Part shown: positions 31,406 to 60,096 of the stretch, piece by piece
Numbering within the stretch: the stretch's first letter is position 1
Layout of the letters: each line of letters begins with the position of its first letter
Source: Metridium senile
Taxonomy: Eukaryota > Cnidaria > Anthozoa > Actiniaria > Metridiidae
NCBI GenBank assembly: GCA_949775045.1
Contig: OX459104.1
Coordinates: 16,961,431-17,025,430, forward strand
Direction: 5' to 3'
Length of the DNA: 64,000 bases
Position numbers and translations under genes: made by a program
Notes under the pieces: generated by a model
Seen by the model: only the letters and a program-made list of their open reading frames with translations
The model's database searches: none
Told to the model about the DNA's origin: nothing

Positions 31406-31695
31406 AACATTTTTTTGTGGGATCAGGGATGAAAATACGCGAACTTTTTGGATCAGGAATCTAACTTTTGTGTGAAAAACCTCGTCATGACCCTGTCTTT
31501 ACGATTAGTCAGTCGAAGAAGTCATTCTACTGTTTACTCAGCAACTTATCCGTCAGGGCTTGAAAATGTGTTAATGCAAGTTGCTAAGTTCAGTTGCAAA
31601 AAGTAGAACTTAGGCAACTCAACTTTGTGCAATTTTACTTTCACTTGTTGGAGATGTTCTAAATTGCTATAGTTATCAATTTAAGTGTCATGTAC

Positions 31696-32260
31696 GGCCT
31701 GGTTCATACGTCGAATTTTTCATGCGCCGAATTCACAGGGAGTCCAAGCTCGTCACTTGTGATGTTTTACAGTAAATGTATGGAGTCGCGAAATATCCTT
31801 TCGCTGTGCCTCAAATATACAATAATAAAGACTTTGTTTGATGTAGATAGTTGTGTATAACTGTTTTCTAGTCTGTGACCGAGTTTTAGCTCAATTAGAC
31901 ACTATCTTCGTCAAAAAGTCATTCTTATTGTATATTTGAGGCACAGCGAAAGGATATTTCGCGACTCCATACATTTGCTGTAAAACATCACAAGTGACGA
32001 GCTTGGGTTCCCTGTGCCGAATCCAGCACATTGAAGGCTGACCAAAGATCGACAAATCTCTACTTTTGGTTCAGACGTCGTACCAAATTCAGTCAGAGTA
32101 GCTCCGAAGTCGTAATTTCCGACCGCTTCATTCGATCTTAACGATCGGTTCGATCTTAATACTTTGGTCGAACTTAATTGGTTCATAAGTCGTACTTTTC
32201 ATGACCTTTATTCTTAGCATTTGGTTCGGCGCATGAAAAGTTCGACGTATGAATTGGGCC
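31696..32260. mobile_element. PIF/Harbinger-like element Q with a visible empty site
   Basis: Ends GGCCTGGTTCATACGTCGAA and TTCGACGTATGAATTGGGCC. Flanked by TAC and TAA, consistent with a TAA target duplication with one change. The sequence around it (31,515-31,690 plus 32,264-32,420) is homologous to 39,965-40,310, which reads CATGTAACAG without the element. An inner inverted pair (AGGGAGTCCAAGCTCGTC) spans about 31,737-32,013. Confidence 0.75.
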
Positions 32261-32579
32261 TAACGGTTTTATATATTGTAAATATCTACTTGTATGTGTG
32301 AAAAACAAAGATTCGAAGGAATTGATTGAATATGTTATTTGTCTGTGACTCCAATGTGTTATGAACCTGTTAAGAGTAGTGTTGACACCAGATAAAAACC
32401 CCGCCCTCGACCGGTCAAATGGTTAGGGACGGGCCATTGGATATTTGAGAGGGGTTTTGTGCAATTTTTTCCGTGAAAGATATTTTTTTCTTTTTGCACG
32501 ATTTTTTTTCCAGGTTATTTTTGTCGTTTCATCATATAGAAAAGATCGTTTGAAAAAACACTATGCGGCTAAACTATAT

Positions 32580-32926
32580 ACCAAGTGATCTTGCTTCGAA
32601 GCGCGCAAAGGATTGTTTGTCAAAACTAACAGTTCCGAAATGGCGACTCGAGCCAGCAACTATTTCGATTAATTTTAGGCATTTGAGTTTTGTTTTTATT
32701 CTTTTTTATTGCTGATAGAGCAGCAGAGAGCTTTTGATGTCCAAGTTACATATAATCTTTGAATGTAAAGTTATGTTAATGACGTAATTATAGAGTCTAT
32801 ATAGGGTTAACACGGGAAACAACTCTATCGAACGACGCCATTTTAGAACTGTTGGCGATGCGACGAAAAATGCTTCTGATTGGTTTATACTAGCTAGCCG
32901 GAAAAGAGCGTGTGAGATCACTTGGT
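32580..32926. mobile_element. Element family O, copy 3
   Basis: Ends ACCAAGTGATCTTGC and GTGAGATCACTTGGT. The interior is collinear with 761-1,087. It lies downstream of CAP gene C. Confidence 0.65.
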
Positions 32927-33131
32927 ATGATTTATTCAGTTAATTAATACTAGCTAATTTTTAACGGTTATTTTGATTAAATGATATTTTGTTATAAACT
33001 AAATATAACTACTACGAGTCACCGATATAAAAATGGAGAAAGCCCTCTTATCTGCCCCAGAATACGTACGTTTTTAGAAAAACCTCCATCATAACAACGG
33101 CGCCGGTATCAATACGTGAAGTTTAACCTTC

Positions 33132-33137
33132 TTTATT
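33132..33137 (-). promoter_or_regulatory. AATAAA polyadenylation signal, CAP gene C
   Basis: AATAAA on the minus strand, 68 bases after the stop, in the block conserved with gene A (the same spacing) and gene B. Confidence 0.65.
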
Positions 33138-33204
33138 TCAATGCATTTCATGTCATGTTCGTTTACAGCAAATGGACTACATGACAGCGATTGGTAGAGC
33201 ATTC

Positions 33205-37704
<4,500 letters not shown>

Positions 37705-37959
37705 CGTATTAGGCTTTCTGTGGTAAGAAAAAGGATGTGTTCATAATACCGTATTTACTCGAAAAGTTTCTGACAGATCACTGACACATCGAAATCACAG
37801 TCATAATATTTGAAATATTTCATCAATGTTCTATCTTCATGAAAACGGTGGTAAGACCTGTTAATTTTCGATTTAGGTGTGGATAGAAGGTGTGGCGAAT
37901 ATTTCAAATATCATATCGTCTGTGACTTCAATGTGTCATTAACCTATCAGACATTTTAT

Positions 37960-38050
37960 AGTTACAGTGCGAATCAAACAACCGTGGGCACCCAGAAATA
38001 TCTTAGAAATCGTTTATTGTTCATTGAACAACTCATAAACAACTCTAACT
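37960..38050. mobile_element. Half copy of MITE J
   Basis: GTTACAGTGCGAATCAAACA and CCGTGGGCACCCAGAAATAT match the left half of the element at 54,829-54,995. The right half is missing. Confidence 0.65.
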
Positions 38051-38925
38051 CCAAAATAATAATAAATAATAATAAAATAAAATAAAATAATCGCTTAGTA
38101 CTAATCGCTTGTTGAAAAAAGGGCTGAAGCTCGGAACGTCAGTAAAGTTAAGTCAACATTTTTTTACGGCGTTACAAATTTCATTTTATTAGTTAATGTT
38201 GGAACCGTTTTCCAACCCCCTTTCAACCATCTTCAACAAAGATGAAGGTTGGAAACCGCAAAACCGTACAAGAAAATCGACAAAAACCGCACAATTGCAC
38301 CAATATTTGCTGAAAACCGCAAACGCAAGATTTGTAAAACCGCAAAACCGGACCAAAAATAATAACGCGAAACCGCATCACCGCAAAGCCTTACTCCACT
38401 CATATTGCATAATTTGAACTCTTGTCCAAACCATTTTTAATATCGAAATGTATTTAAAATACAATTACATATTTGTTTTGATATTTCAACTCTTGTTTTT
38501 GTTAAAAAGAGGTCCTGAGACACACTATAGTCTTGCAGCGATTTCTGAAAAAGAATTGAACATTCGTTCATCCTAATTAAACTATTATATTGTATTACTT
38601 TTATTATGGTATTACTTTTATTATTTAAAAATGCATCGAAAATACATTTGAAATTATATTTACAATTACAGTCATCATTTCAGTTTTACAGTGAGGACAC
38701 TCTAACGATGAACATGCACTTCGAGTTTTTTATATATATATATTTTTTAAAATAGATAAGCAATAAGATTTATAATGAACACTTAGTAGTGTATTCGAAC
38801 TCACTGCTTAATTCATTTTAGAGGTTTTGAAGCAGTATAGAAGGTCCAGAAAATAATAACAAGTAAAAAGTCAAGTGTTCACGATTCGAGTACCCTCACT
38901 GTAAATTAAAGTAATATAATTTCAC
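38051..38925. other. Intron 1 of gene C, no recognised feature
   Basis: AT-rich, with a few AAACCGCAAAACCG-like words near 38,250-38,380. No gene or palindromic element that I can support. Confidence 0.5.
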
Positions 38926-38929
38926 TCAC

Positions 38930-39020
38930 CGTTCAAGAGGGGTCCGTACTTGTTTTCAAATGGTGATCTCAACGAAATTAAAATATTTACAGCCTGTTAT
39001 CAACTTAAATACCAACTATT
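38930..39020 (-). other. Non-coding first exon of CAP gene C
   Basis: Homologous to the proposed first exons of A and B, ending GAACG with donor GTGAGTGAAATTAT at 38,929. The upstream limit is approximate. Confidence 0.55.
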
Positions 39021-39075
39021 ACCTCTTGAAAAATTAATAATTTGTTCAAAACCGTTTCAAATATGGTTGATGAAA
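39021..39075 (-). promoter_or_regulatory. Conserved upstream block, probable promoter of gene C
   Basis: AACCGTTTCAAATATGGTTG followed by ATGAAAGAG matches the blocks upstream of A and B, but the similarity stops sooner here. Confidence 0.4.
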
Positions 39076-39514
39076 GAGTAAAATGGGAGCTGGGATTGGC
39101 CTTATTTTCGACTGGGAAAATGGGATTGGATGCACTGGGACTGGGATTTACAAATAAAAGAACTATAGAAAATGGGAATGGGATTGAAAACTTGAGCAAA
39201 ACTGATGGGATTATGTGCTTTAGTCCTCGTCGGAAATTATGAAAATTACCCCTAAAAGGGACCTGTATTTTGACATGATGGGCGTGGCAGTGATGAAATT
39301 TCACCCCTTAAGAGGGACCGGAAAGGAGTTTAAAATTATAATCAATCTTTGAAAAGAAGCATTGCTCTAGCTTGATCTTATAAAGGGACCACAAAACTCG
39401 ATCAGCTGGTGGGCATTCTCATTAGCACTCTAAGCGGGACCAAAACACTGATTTCAAACCACGGATTTAGGCCAGGAATTCGATTCCCTGAGCCTCAAGT
39501 CAGAGTAAATTCAT

Positions 39515-39914
39515 ATACACCTAATTCAAAAAAGGTTGACGGGGCGAACGGCGATTGTTAATATGAATTCCTTCTTATTCGTTTCTAAATTACCCAAACA
39601 ATGCCTCCACGTACGTTCAGCGAAACCTTCGAGACATCCATCTAAGGTTATTGCTTAACGATGTTTGGGTAATTTAGAATAGAATTATAAGAAATTCGTA
39701 TTATCCACAGTCCCGCAATTGCCAATCACCGTTCGCCCCGTACCCTGGATGCCAGAGGTTTGAGAAATTTTTACGATTTAAAGTAGTTTCGAGGACTATT
39801 TTCAATGTATTTTTTTTATAACTCGTCGCGAAGCGACTAGTATTAATTCCCTATAAATGAAAGCCCCTCTGGAACCAGGGTATTCGCCCCGTCAACCTTT
39901 TTTGAATTAGGTGT
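39515..39914. mobile_element. MITE family V, copy 2, interrupted by U2
   Basis: Begins TACACCTAATTCAAAAAAGG and ends CTTTTTTGAATTAGGTGTA. U2 (39,741-39,882) is inserted in its right arm. Confidence 0.85.
39741..39882 (-). mobile_element. Short transposon U2 with 9-bp target duplication
   Basis: Starts TACCCTGGATGCCAGAGG and ends CCCCTCTGGAACCAGGGTA, flanked by TTCGCCCCG on both sides (39,732-39,740 and 39,883-39,891). It equals the two ends of U1 read in reverse, with about 480 bases of the middle, including the helicase fragment, missing. Confidence 0.85.
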
Positions 39915-40449
39915 AAATTCGCTATAATCATTTATTTTCACTAAAACATTCATTGGTAGGCGCTATTTAACTGTTTTCTCAGCAACATGTCCGTCAGTGC
40001 TTGAAAATGTGGCGATGTAAGTTAATTGCTGAGTTCCGTTGCAAAAAGTAGAACTGACACAACTGTGCAATGTTACTTTGTTTGAAATGTTTTAAGCATA
40101 TTCGAATTGCTATATCAGTTATTAATCTTAACAGTGTCATGTAACAGTTTTCTATTTTGTAAATATCTACTTGTATATTATATTCTCAGACAATCGTGTA
40201 AGCAAAGAATTGAATTGAATATGTTATTTGTCTGTGACTCCAATGTGTCGTCAACCTGTTAAGTAGAGTGCTGACACCAGATAAAAACCCGCCCCTGACC
40301 TGTCAAATGGTTAGTTCAAAGACTAGAGACAAAACATTATGTGTTTGTTTTCCACTGGCTTGATTACAGCTACAGCGGTTTTACGTGGTTACATATATTC
40401 TTTTTCAAAAAACATAATCCTATTCTCTAGTATATATTTGGAAAAAAAC

Positions 40450-41000
40450 TAAACTCTAAACCGGAAGAAAACTGCTCTGCTAAACGGGAAGAAAACTGCT
40501 CTGCTAAACCGTAAAAAGACTGCACTGCTAAACCGGAAGAAAACTGTGCTGCAAAATCGGAAGAATACTGCGCTGCAAAACCGGAAGAATACTGCGCTGC
40601 AAAACCGGAAGAATACTGCGCTGCAAAACCGGAAGAATACTGCGCTGCAAAACCGGAAGAATACTGCGCTGCAAAATCGGAAGAATACTGCGCTGCAAAA
40701 CCGGTAGAATACTGCGCTGCAAAACCGGAGAATACTGCGCTGCAAAATCGGAAGAATACTGCGCTGCAAAACCGGTAGAATACTGCGCTGCAAAACCGGA
40801 AGAATACTGCGTTGCAAAATCGGAAGAAAACTGCTCTGCTAAACCGTAAAAAGGCTTCACTGCTAAACCGGAAGAAAACTGCTTTGCAACACAAAACTGC
40901 GCTACAAAACCGGAAGAAAACTGCTCTGCTAAACCGGAAAAAGACTGCACTGCTAAACCGGAAGAAAACTGTGCTGCTCAACCGGAATAAAAATGCGCTG
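40450..41000. repeat. 24-bp minisatellite
   Basis: AACCGGAAGAATACTGCGCT-type units with a 24-base period, about 22 copies, some interrupted. Because 24 is divisible by three, the minus strand keeps open frames with an eight-residue repeat (FAAQYSSG in one frame). There is no start context or splice support for a gene. Confidence 0.9.
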
Positions 41001-41072
41001 CTAAACAAGGTGTGATTTATTCAATTAATGTGCATCTGATTCATTATAACTGTAATTTTTCATTGTTAATAA

Positions 41073-41327
41073 TACACCTAGTTCAAAAAAGGTTTGATTT
41101 GCACGACCGAAAGGGACTGTGGGTAATACCAATTTCTTCCTATTCCATTCTAAATTACCCAAACACCGTTCAGCGATGACCTTAGATATGTGTCTCGATG
41201 GCTTCACGATCGCTGAACGGTGCCGCATTGTTTGGGTAATTTCGAAACGATTAAGAAGGAATTCGTATTAACCATAGTTCCTTTCGGTCACCGTTCGCCC
41301 CGACAACCTTTTTTGGATTAGGTGTAT
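41073..41327. mobile_element. MITE family V, copy 3
   Basis: Starts TACACCTAGTTCAAAAAAGG and ends TTTTTTGGATTAGGTGTATA, with the family interior CATTGTTTGGGTAATTT. Confidence 0.8.
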
Positions 41328-41331
41328 ACAT

Positions 41332-41711
41332 TATTGCAAGAACGTTGTTCTGACATTTAGACCCCGTCTACACGGATACTTTTGAAACCGCATACTTTTT
41401 GATGCGAATCGGCCTATCGTCCACACGAATCCAGTGAATCCGGTCACCGAAACCGCATACTTTTACTTGAATCCTCCGGATAACGCGGATTCGTGTGGAC
41501 GCGAATATTTCTATGCGGTTTCAGCCGGATCGGATTCGTGTAGACGGGGTCTTAGCTGGAAAGGAATTAATTAAAAGATAAAAGAAAATCATTCAAGCTA
41601 AACTCTCTCTCTCCTTTGTTATATCTTGAGATTGAGATTGATCTTCTTTTGTCTTTTAATGAACTCATATGCCACTATTTATATTACAAAAGTCAGGACA
41701 ACGTTCTTGCA
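41332..41711. mobile_element. MITE family X, copy 2, split by element Y
   Basis: ATTGCAAGAACGTTGTTCTG on the left and CAGGACAACGTTCTTGCAAT on the right. The interior GGAAAGGAATTAATTAAAAG resumes after Y. Confidence 0.8.
41359..41552. mobile_element. MITE family Y nested in X
   Basis: AGACCCCGTCTACACG on the left faces CGTGTAGACGGGGTCT on the right, with ACCGCATACTTTT and GATTCGTGTGGACG inside. Confidence 0.8.
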
Positions 41712-41860
41712 ATAGCTGTTATTACAGTTATATGCAAATGATTTCAAACAATGGATTCAAATCGAGGCTTTCGGGCAAACCTATTGTTTTCGCCCGAAAG
41801 CCTCGACTTCAACCCATCGTTCAAAATCATTTGCATATAAGTGTAACAACAGCTATTAGG
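41711..41860. mobile_element. Small palindromic element
   Basis: AATAGCTGTTATTACAGTTA and ATGCAAATGATTT on the left, AAATCATTTGCAT and AACAACAGCTATT on the right; GAGGCTTTCGGGC faces GCCCGAAAGCCTC inside. Confidence 0.75.
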
Positions 41861-41862
41861 TG

Positions 41863-42119
41863 TACACCTATTTCAATTAACGTTGTCCATCTGGAATGGT
41901 TGATCTGAGACCGATAGGAATTGTGGGAGTTCATTAAATTTCAAATACATTGTTTTAATCACACTTGAATGGTGCTGAATTACAGATAACAGTTTTTCAG
42001 AAGTAAACATTAATATTCAAGCGTGATTATAATAGTGCATTTGCAGTTTAACGAGCCCCCACAATTCCTATCGGTCTCAGATCAACCATTCCAGATGGAC
42101 AACATTAATTGAAATAGGT
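41863..42119. mobile_element. MITE family W, copy 2
   Basis: Same arms as copy 1 (CTATTTCAATTAACGTTGTC, GAGACCGATAGGAATTGTG). The middle segments of the two copies are related but in the opposite order. Confidence 0.8.
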
Positions 42120-42184
42120 CATACTACCATTACCAGCATGCTTTGCGTACTTTCTTGAGTTAAATAATACGAAAGGAATAGTAA

Positions 42185-42355
42185 TCTGCATAAGAACATT
42201 TGTAAAAAACGAACGAACAAACAAACAAACAGACAAACAAACGAACAAATAAACAGACAAACGAACGAACAAACGAACGAACGAACAAACAAACGAACGA
42301 ACGAACGAACAAACAAACGAACAGGCAAACAAACGGACAAGCAAACAAACTATTA
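42185..42355. repeat. AAAC / AACG array downstream of the DUF229 gene
   Basis: AACAAACAAACAGAC and AACGAACGAAC repeats just beyond the stop codon. A matching but rearranged array follows the duplicate at 60,945-61,135. Confidence 0.9.
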
Positions 42356-42400
42356 TATAAACCGCATTATACAAAATTCAAAAATCCTACCTATCTAAAA

Positions 42401-55414
<13,014 letters not shown>

Positions 55415-55429
<15 letters not shown>

Positions 55430-55487
55430 GTTTGTACAGTATTATTTGCTGCATATGTCTTGCAGCTTGATTCAATGACCTTGTCTG
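55415..55487 (-). other. Exon with the DUF229 start codon and 5' leader
   Basis: A good acceptor (TTTTGTTTCAG) ends at 55,488. The exon runs through an in-frame TAA to the ATG at 55,429 and the donor GTGAGTGTT at 55,414. So 55,487-55,430 is probably 5' UTR. Confidence 0.5.
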
Positions 55488-55531
55488 AAACAAAAGACAT
55501 ACAGTGAGTTGATAAAATAACCAACAAACCA

Positions 55532-55842
55532 ACTGATTGACTGACTGACTGACTGACTGACTGACTGACTGACTGACTGACTGACTGACTGACTGACTGA
55601 CTGACTGACTGACTGACTGACTGACTGACTGACTGACTGACTGACTGACTGACTGACTGACTGACTGACTGACTGACTGACTGACTGACTGACTGACTGA
55701 CTGACTGACTGACTGACTGACTGACTGACTGACTGACTGACTGACTGACTGACTGACTGACTGACTGACTGACTGACTGACTGACTGACTGACTGACTGA
55801 CTGACTGACTGACTGACTGACTGACTGACTGACTGACTGACT
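55532..55842. repeat. (TGAC)n microsatellite
   Basis: About 77 near-perfect units. The minus-strand frame of repeated Ser-Val-Ser-Gln is an artefact. It lies in the intron before the start-codon exon of the DUF229 gene. Confidence 0.97.
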
Positions 55843-56110
55843 GGGTTTTATATGGTGTTTGATTCAGGCTGTCGTTCGAAGACTTCAAAGTGTTTGTGGT
55901 TTCGTTCATGTACTAAAAAATGATATTATCCATGGAATCTGAAACATTAACGTCCATGGATATTACTATACAAGGTCAGGATGACGACGTGAATGCATAT
56001 GATTCAAAAAATGTCAACATAAACATCAATAGGTTCAAGAATATACTGTTTAGTTTTGATAGCTTTGCCGAGTGTTGTTTAAAAATCCATTTCACTATGA
56101 CAAACACATT

Positions 56111-56317
56111 TCAGATAATAACAGCAGTTGAGTCTTCATTCCTCGTATCAACGTTGACCCGATGCAGTAGGACTTCCACAAATACACTATCGGTGGTTCT
56201 TTCGAAGCCAAGTGCGATTTTTCTCTCCCTGAATAGGTCGAATACAGAGCTTCTGATCCTTAGACTTGGGTCGCCCGGGAAGACGAGGCCTTCCCCGACA
56301 TCGGGTCGACATTTAGA
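56111..56317 (-). other. Unassigned open stretch, possible orphan exon or gene relic
   Basis: The minus strand is open for 68 codons without an ATG, reading VFPGDPSLRIRSSVFDLFRE and later FVEVLLHRVNVDTRNEDSTA before TGA. Composition is protein-like and G+C is higher than around it. A stop lies immediately upstream and no clear splice sites frame it. I do not recognise the family. It may be a relic of a larger gene. Confidence 0.25.
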
Positions 56318-56628
56318 TCAAAAATAATTATAGAAAAGGCCGGAACGACTAAAATATTATCCCAGAAAACTTAATTAGATATTACCTGATACTATTAAAA
56401 AATAATTTATGAAAATTAACTTTTATAACGAACGATGGAAACAGATATTATTAGATATTACTTTTCTTCACAAAAATCGTTATTTTCCGTATGTGAGAAA
56501 ATAATTGAAGCACACAAAGCATCACGGATGCAAGAGGGTCTTTAAGTTTTTTTTGATACACCACATACCCCATTATATCCTTTGTTTTCTTATTTATTCT
56601 GGGTGAATAGTAGCAACAATTAGTCACT

Positions 56629-56860
56629 AAGGCTAGGTTTACACGGTGCCGGATGAATTTTTGACCAGTCAAAAGATTGTCCTGGACATGCTGTACACAC
56701 GGAACCGATCAATATTTTCGCTCTGTTCAGACGACTATTTGATTGGTTAGGCATCCAAATTATTGCTCGTTTAGCGTGGTCCCGTGTGAACGGAACCCCT
56801 AGGCGGATGTTTTTTTGAACGGTCAAAAATTTGTCCGGCACCGTGTCAACATAGCCTAAA
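56629..56860. mobile_element. MITE family L
   Basis: AGGCTAGGTTTACACGGTGC on the left, GCACCGTGTCAACATAGCCT on the right, about 230 bp. No coding. Confidence 0.8.
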
Positions 56861-58010
56861 TAGTGATTATTTGTTAGAATTTGCTTGATATTATTTCATG
56901 GTTTAACTGCATTTGCTCTATAATCATATAATTGTACTTATTGGCTTTACATTTTGTAAAGGATTAACATCATGTGGTTCTGCCAGCGAAAACCACTCAT
57001 GGTAACATGATTGATTGGACGGTTAGGTTTTTGAAATGCAAAATACTTTCATATAAAACAATATCATAATTTTATTACTTAAATAGAAGTAATTAGCAAG
57101 CATTTAAACATATTCATAATATTCTCTGGGTAATATTCTTTTGTATATATTTAATTGAAACATTTTTTGCAACTCATATCAATTGCAACTTTTGACAATA
57201 ATTAATATTTATAAACATTATTTTGTCTAGTGAGACACCCACTTGTCTTGTCACAAGGTTTTAAAGTATCGATCCTATGCTATGAGGATAAATCAAGTAT
57301 CTCTCATAATTTTAATTTGTTTATTCATACGCCCAACGTTAAAACAGCTAAATATACATTTATCTAGATCTAAAACATCTAAAATGGATATAAAAAGTAT
57401 TTGTAATTGAAAAACGCGAGGAATAGTTATTCTTTTAGGAAAAGAACTTCAGCCTACGGAATTATTCGATTTACAAAAAAAATGAAACGTGGCAAACTAA
57501 GTGCATTCTTTTTTTGTCTCAATTTATATCCGTAAAACCCGTAAAATTATTGACCCGAAAACCAATGGATACCGCCATCGTGTTTAGAAGTGACATAAAT
57601 AGCTCTCAAAATACATTTTTAATATTTTTTTTGGACTGATTTCGACGGCAAGTCTTAAAACAAGTCTCAAATGTGTCGTATTACAAATACGGAATCATTC
57701 AGAACAAATCGACTATGTACTAAAACAATAATACAAAACGGCCTTACACAAGCGTCTCCAAGGAATGCCCAAACGCTACGAATCTATTTGAAATATAACA
57801 TATCCTTATAAATGACTTTACAATCCACTTTTTATTACCTAAATTCAGGCACACTGAGTCATTAAACATTTGCAAACGTGCACAAATATTTCTCGCATGG
57901 CAAAACATATTACACGTAGAACTATTAGAATTTTAGAAGGCAAAACTCAAGCACTCAAGAGCTAATGAAGCAGACATTTCTACATATGAATATGCTGTTG
58001 TTAAGTATGA
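56861..58010. other. No recognisable gene or repeat
   Basis: AT-rich, single-copy-looking sequence. If the proposed upstream exon at 58,018 is real, this is intronic. Confidence 0.5.
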
Positions 58011-58017
58011 TTCTTAC

Positions 58018-58110
58018 CTCTTAAGGGTGTTGAAAAGCTTTAGAAAAACGTCAATTTCGACAAGAAAACCCAGTTACGGCCGGCCGCCGCCATTGTACCA
58101 TGTTATAATA
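58018..58110 (-). promoter_or_regulatory. Candidate first exon and promoter of the DUF229 gene
   Basis: On the minus strand a GC-rich patch, ACAATGGCGGCGGCCGGCCG, resembles a YY1-type core-promoter element (ATGGCGGC). About 60 bases on comes a strong donor, AAGAG/GTAAGAATC (58,017). It would supply a non-coding first exon spliced to 55,487. This is inference from position and motif only. Confidence 0.35.
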
Positions 58111-58685
58111 GGTAACCAAACAACCAAGCAAGGTCACGTGATCTAGACTAGCCTGTCGTCAGTTATATATTTAGAGCGACCACGTTGCCCGGGGGAGGGG
58201 ACTCCCGTAACGCGAAAACGCTATACAGAAAAACATCTGCATCTATCTCCAATCAGGGTTCGTGCTGATGTCAGTAAACAAAATCTAAGGAGTTTTCAAG
58301 GACCAAAACGTAATTTTTAAGCACTTTCTGCGACAACTTTGATATACGAAATTTTACGAAAATGATGTACAATACTAGAACTTAACTTTAATTTGCAATA
58401 CTATAATTTTTACCCTACCCTAACCCCAGCTAAAATTAAGGAGTTTTTAAGGAGTTTTTGCTGATTTTCTAAAATTCAAGGGCTTTTCAAGTGACCTTAA
58501 AAACGCACAGGGAGCCCGGCTTTTTGTCGTTTCTTTTCTCTCTTTTTATTTACGCTATTGATGCGCTATATTATGTTTGTATCGGGATTCCTGTGGTATG
58601 AGACAGTTCCGAAATGATGTAATTAACACTAACTCGATAGGAGGATTTTAAAAACTCTTATCTGTAACGCACTCGCTAGTATAAC
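58111..58685. other. No recognisable feature
   Basis: No gene or palindrome that I can support. Confidence 0.5.
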
Positions 58686-58870
58686 CGTTAATGTTGTACC
58701 GCCGCGAAAATGATCCCCGCCGCAATAATGATTGCCGCCGCAATAATGATTCCCAAGTCGCCGCAATATTGATCCCCGCCGCAATAATGATTCCCAAGTC
58801 GCCGCAATATTGATTCCCACCGCAATAATGATTCCCAAGTCGCCGCAAAAATGATCCCCAAGGAATTATG
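58686..58870. repeat. 18-bp based tandem repeat
   Basis: CCGCCGCAATAATGATTC-type units, alternating with CCCAAGTCGCCGCAA. It is GC-rich compared with its surroundings. Confidence 0.85.
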
Positions 58871-59385
58871 AACTTGGACAACTCGGGATCGATGGAGCAT
58901 GGACTATTTCTATATTTTTCCATGCATTTATCCACATATATGTGAATCCCTTTTTGTGTTTTCGTTCAATATTCGTTTCTCTTTTCTTTTGTTTGCTTTT
59001 GTGTCATGAAGAATTTGACCTCAATCATTTCATGATAAATTTAAATGTTTTTAAACATTTAAATTCTCCTGTATAGGATTAATAATTTCACAAAATATTT
59101 AAATTACAATTAAACTAATGTATAGACGCTTACTGTCTATTAAACTGGAACGAACTGGAACTTGAAGTAATAACAAAAATATTTGATGTCTCATCTGTAA
59201 ATAAACTGTTAAAACTAAGGACTCGACTGCTTATGGAGCATGCAGCTTATTAAGCAACAAAAGGTTGCCATCTTCACACAAAAAAGAACGTAGATTATAG
59301 ATGGCAGAAGCTGAAACCGAAATGAAGGATAGGATCAGCTAATAATATGCAAAATAAAAAAGCTTTCAAACGGAATTTCTTTGTT

Positions 59386-60095
59386 TCTCGAGTTGCATAC
59401 ATGAGTATGCATGTCTAGTATGGGGAGATAAGAACAACAAAGTGCTGATGAATTCATTGCAGATCCTCCAAAATAAGGCTGCAAGACTTGTCCTCAATTT
59501 ACCATCATTTTTCTCTGGATCAGAGGCGTTGAAGATGCTTAAATGGCAAAACCTGCATACACGAAGATCAGTCCAAAGATGCATATGGATGTATCAACTT
59601 GTGCACGACCACGATACTTGTACTGTCAAAACTGGTTCTAATATCCATTCTTACAACACAAGAAACAAAGATATGCTACGAACTGAGAAGTCTAACTTAA
59701 ATAAAGGTTTACAAAAATCATACAATAGCTTCCTGGGAGAATGGAACGCTTTACCCACAGACGTAAAAAACTTACCAACCAAGAAACATTTTATAAAAGC
59801 AATTTTGAATAGATTTAATGATTAATCGTTTGGACAAATTTTATATGTTGAAGAATTTTATCATTGACATTTATATCTTACCTAGTTTTTAATTTTTACC
59901 TACAGACACTTGAAGAATTTCATCATTGACTTTTAAATCTTATCTAGTTTTATAATTTGTATATATCTTTCTTATTTAGTTATTTATTTATAATTTTATT
60001 TATGTATTCTTTGTTTTATACAGAGCCCTACTGAAAAGCATTTTTAAATGATGTAGGCCATCTGTTTAAAGATTGTAATTATTATTGTTACAATA
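59386..60095 (+). mobile_element. 5'-truncated non-LTR retrotransposon
   Basis: The C-terminal part of a LINE reverse transcriptase protein: YACLVWGDKNNK, LQNKAARLVLNLP, LKMLKWQNLHTRRSVQRCI, YNTRNKDM and FLGEWNALPTDVKNLP, with a stop at 59,823-59,825. It is followed by an AT-rich 3' region ending near an ATTATT tail. The frame is open from about 59,386, so this copy is younger or better kept than the 6.9-10.5 kb element, but the catalytic part is missing. Confidence 0.75.
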
Positions 60096-60096
60096 T

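Noticed and set aside
55472..55909. Ser-Val-Ser-Gln repeat protein
   Set aside because: Product of a (TGAC)n run. No start or splice context beyond the repeat.
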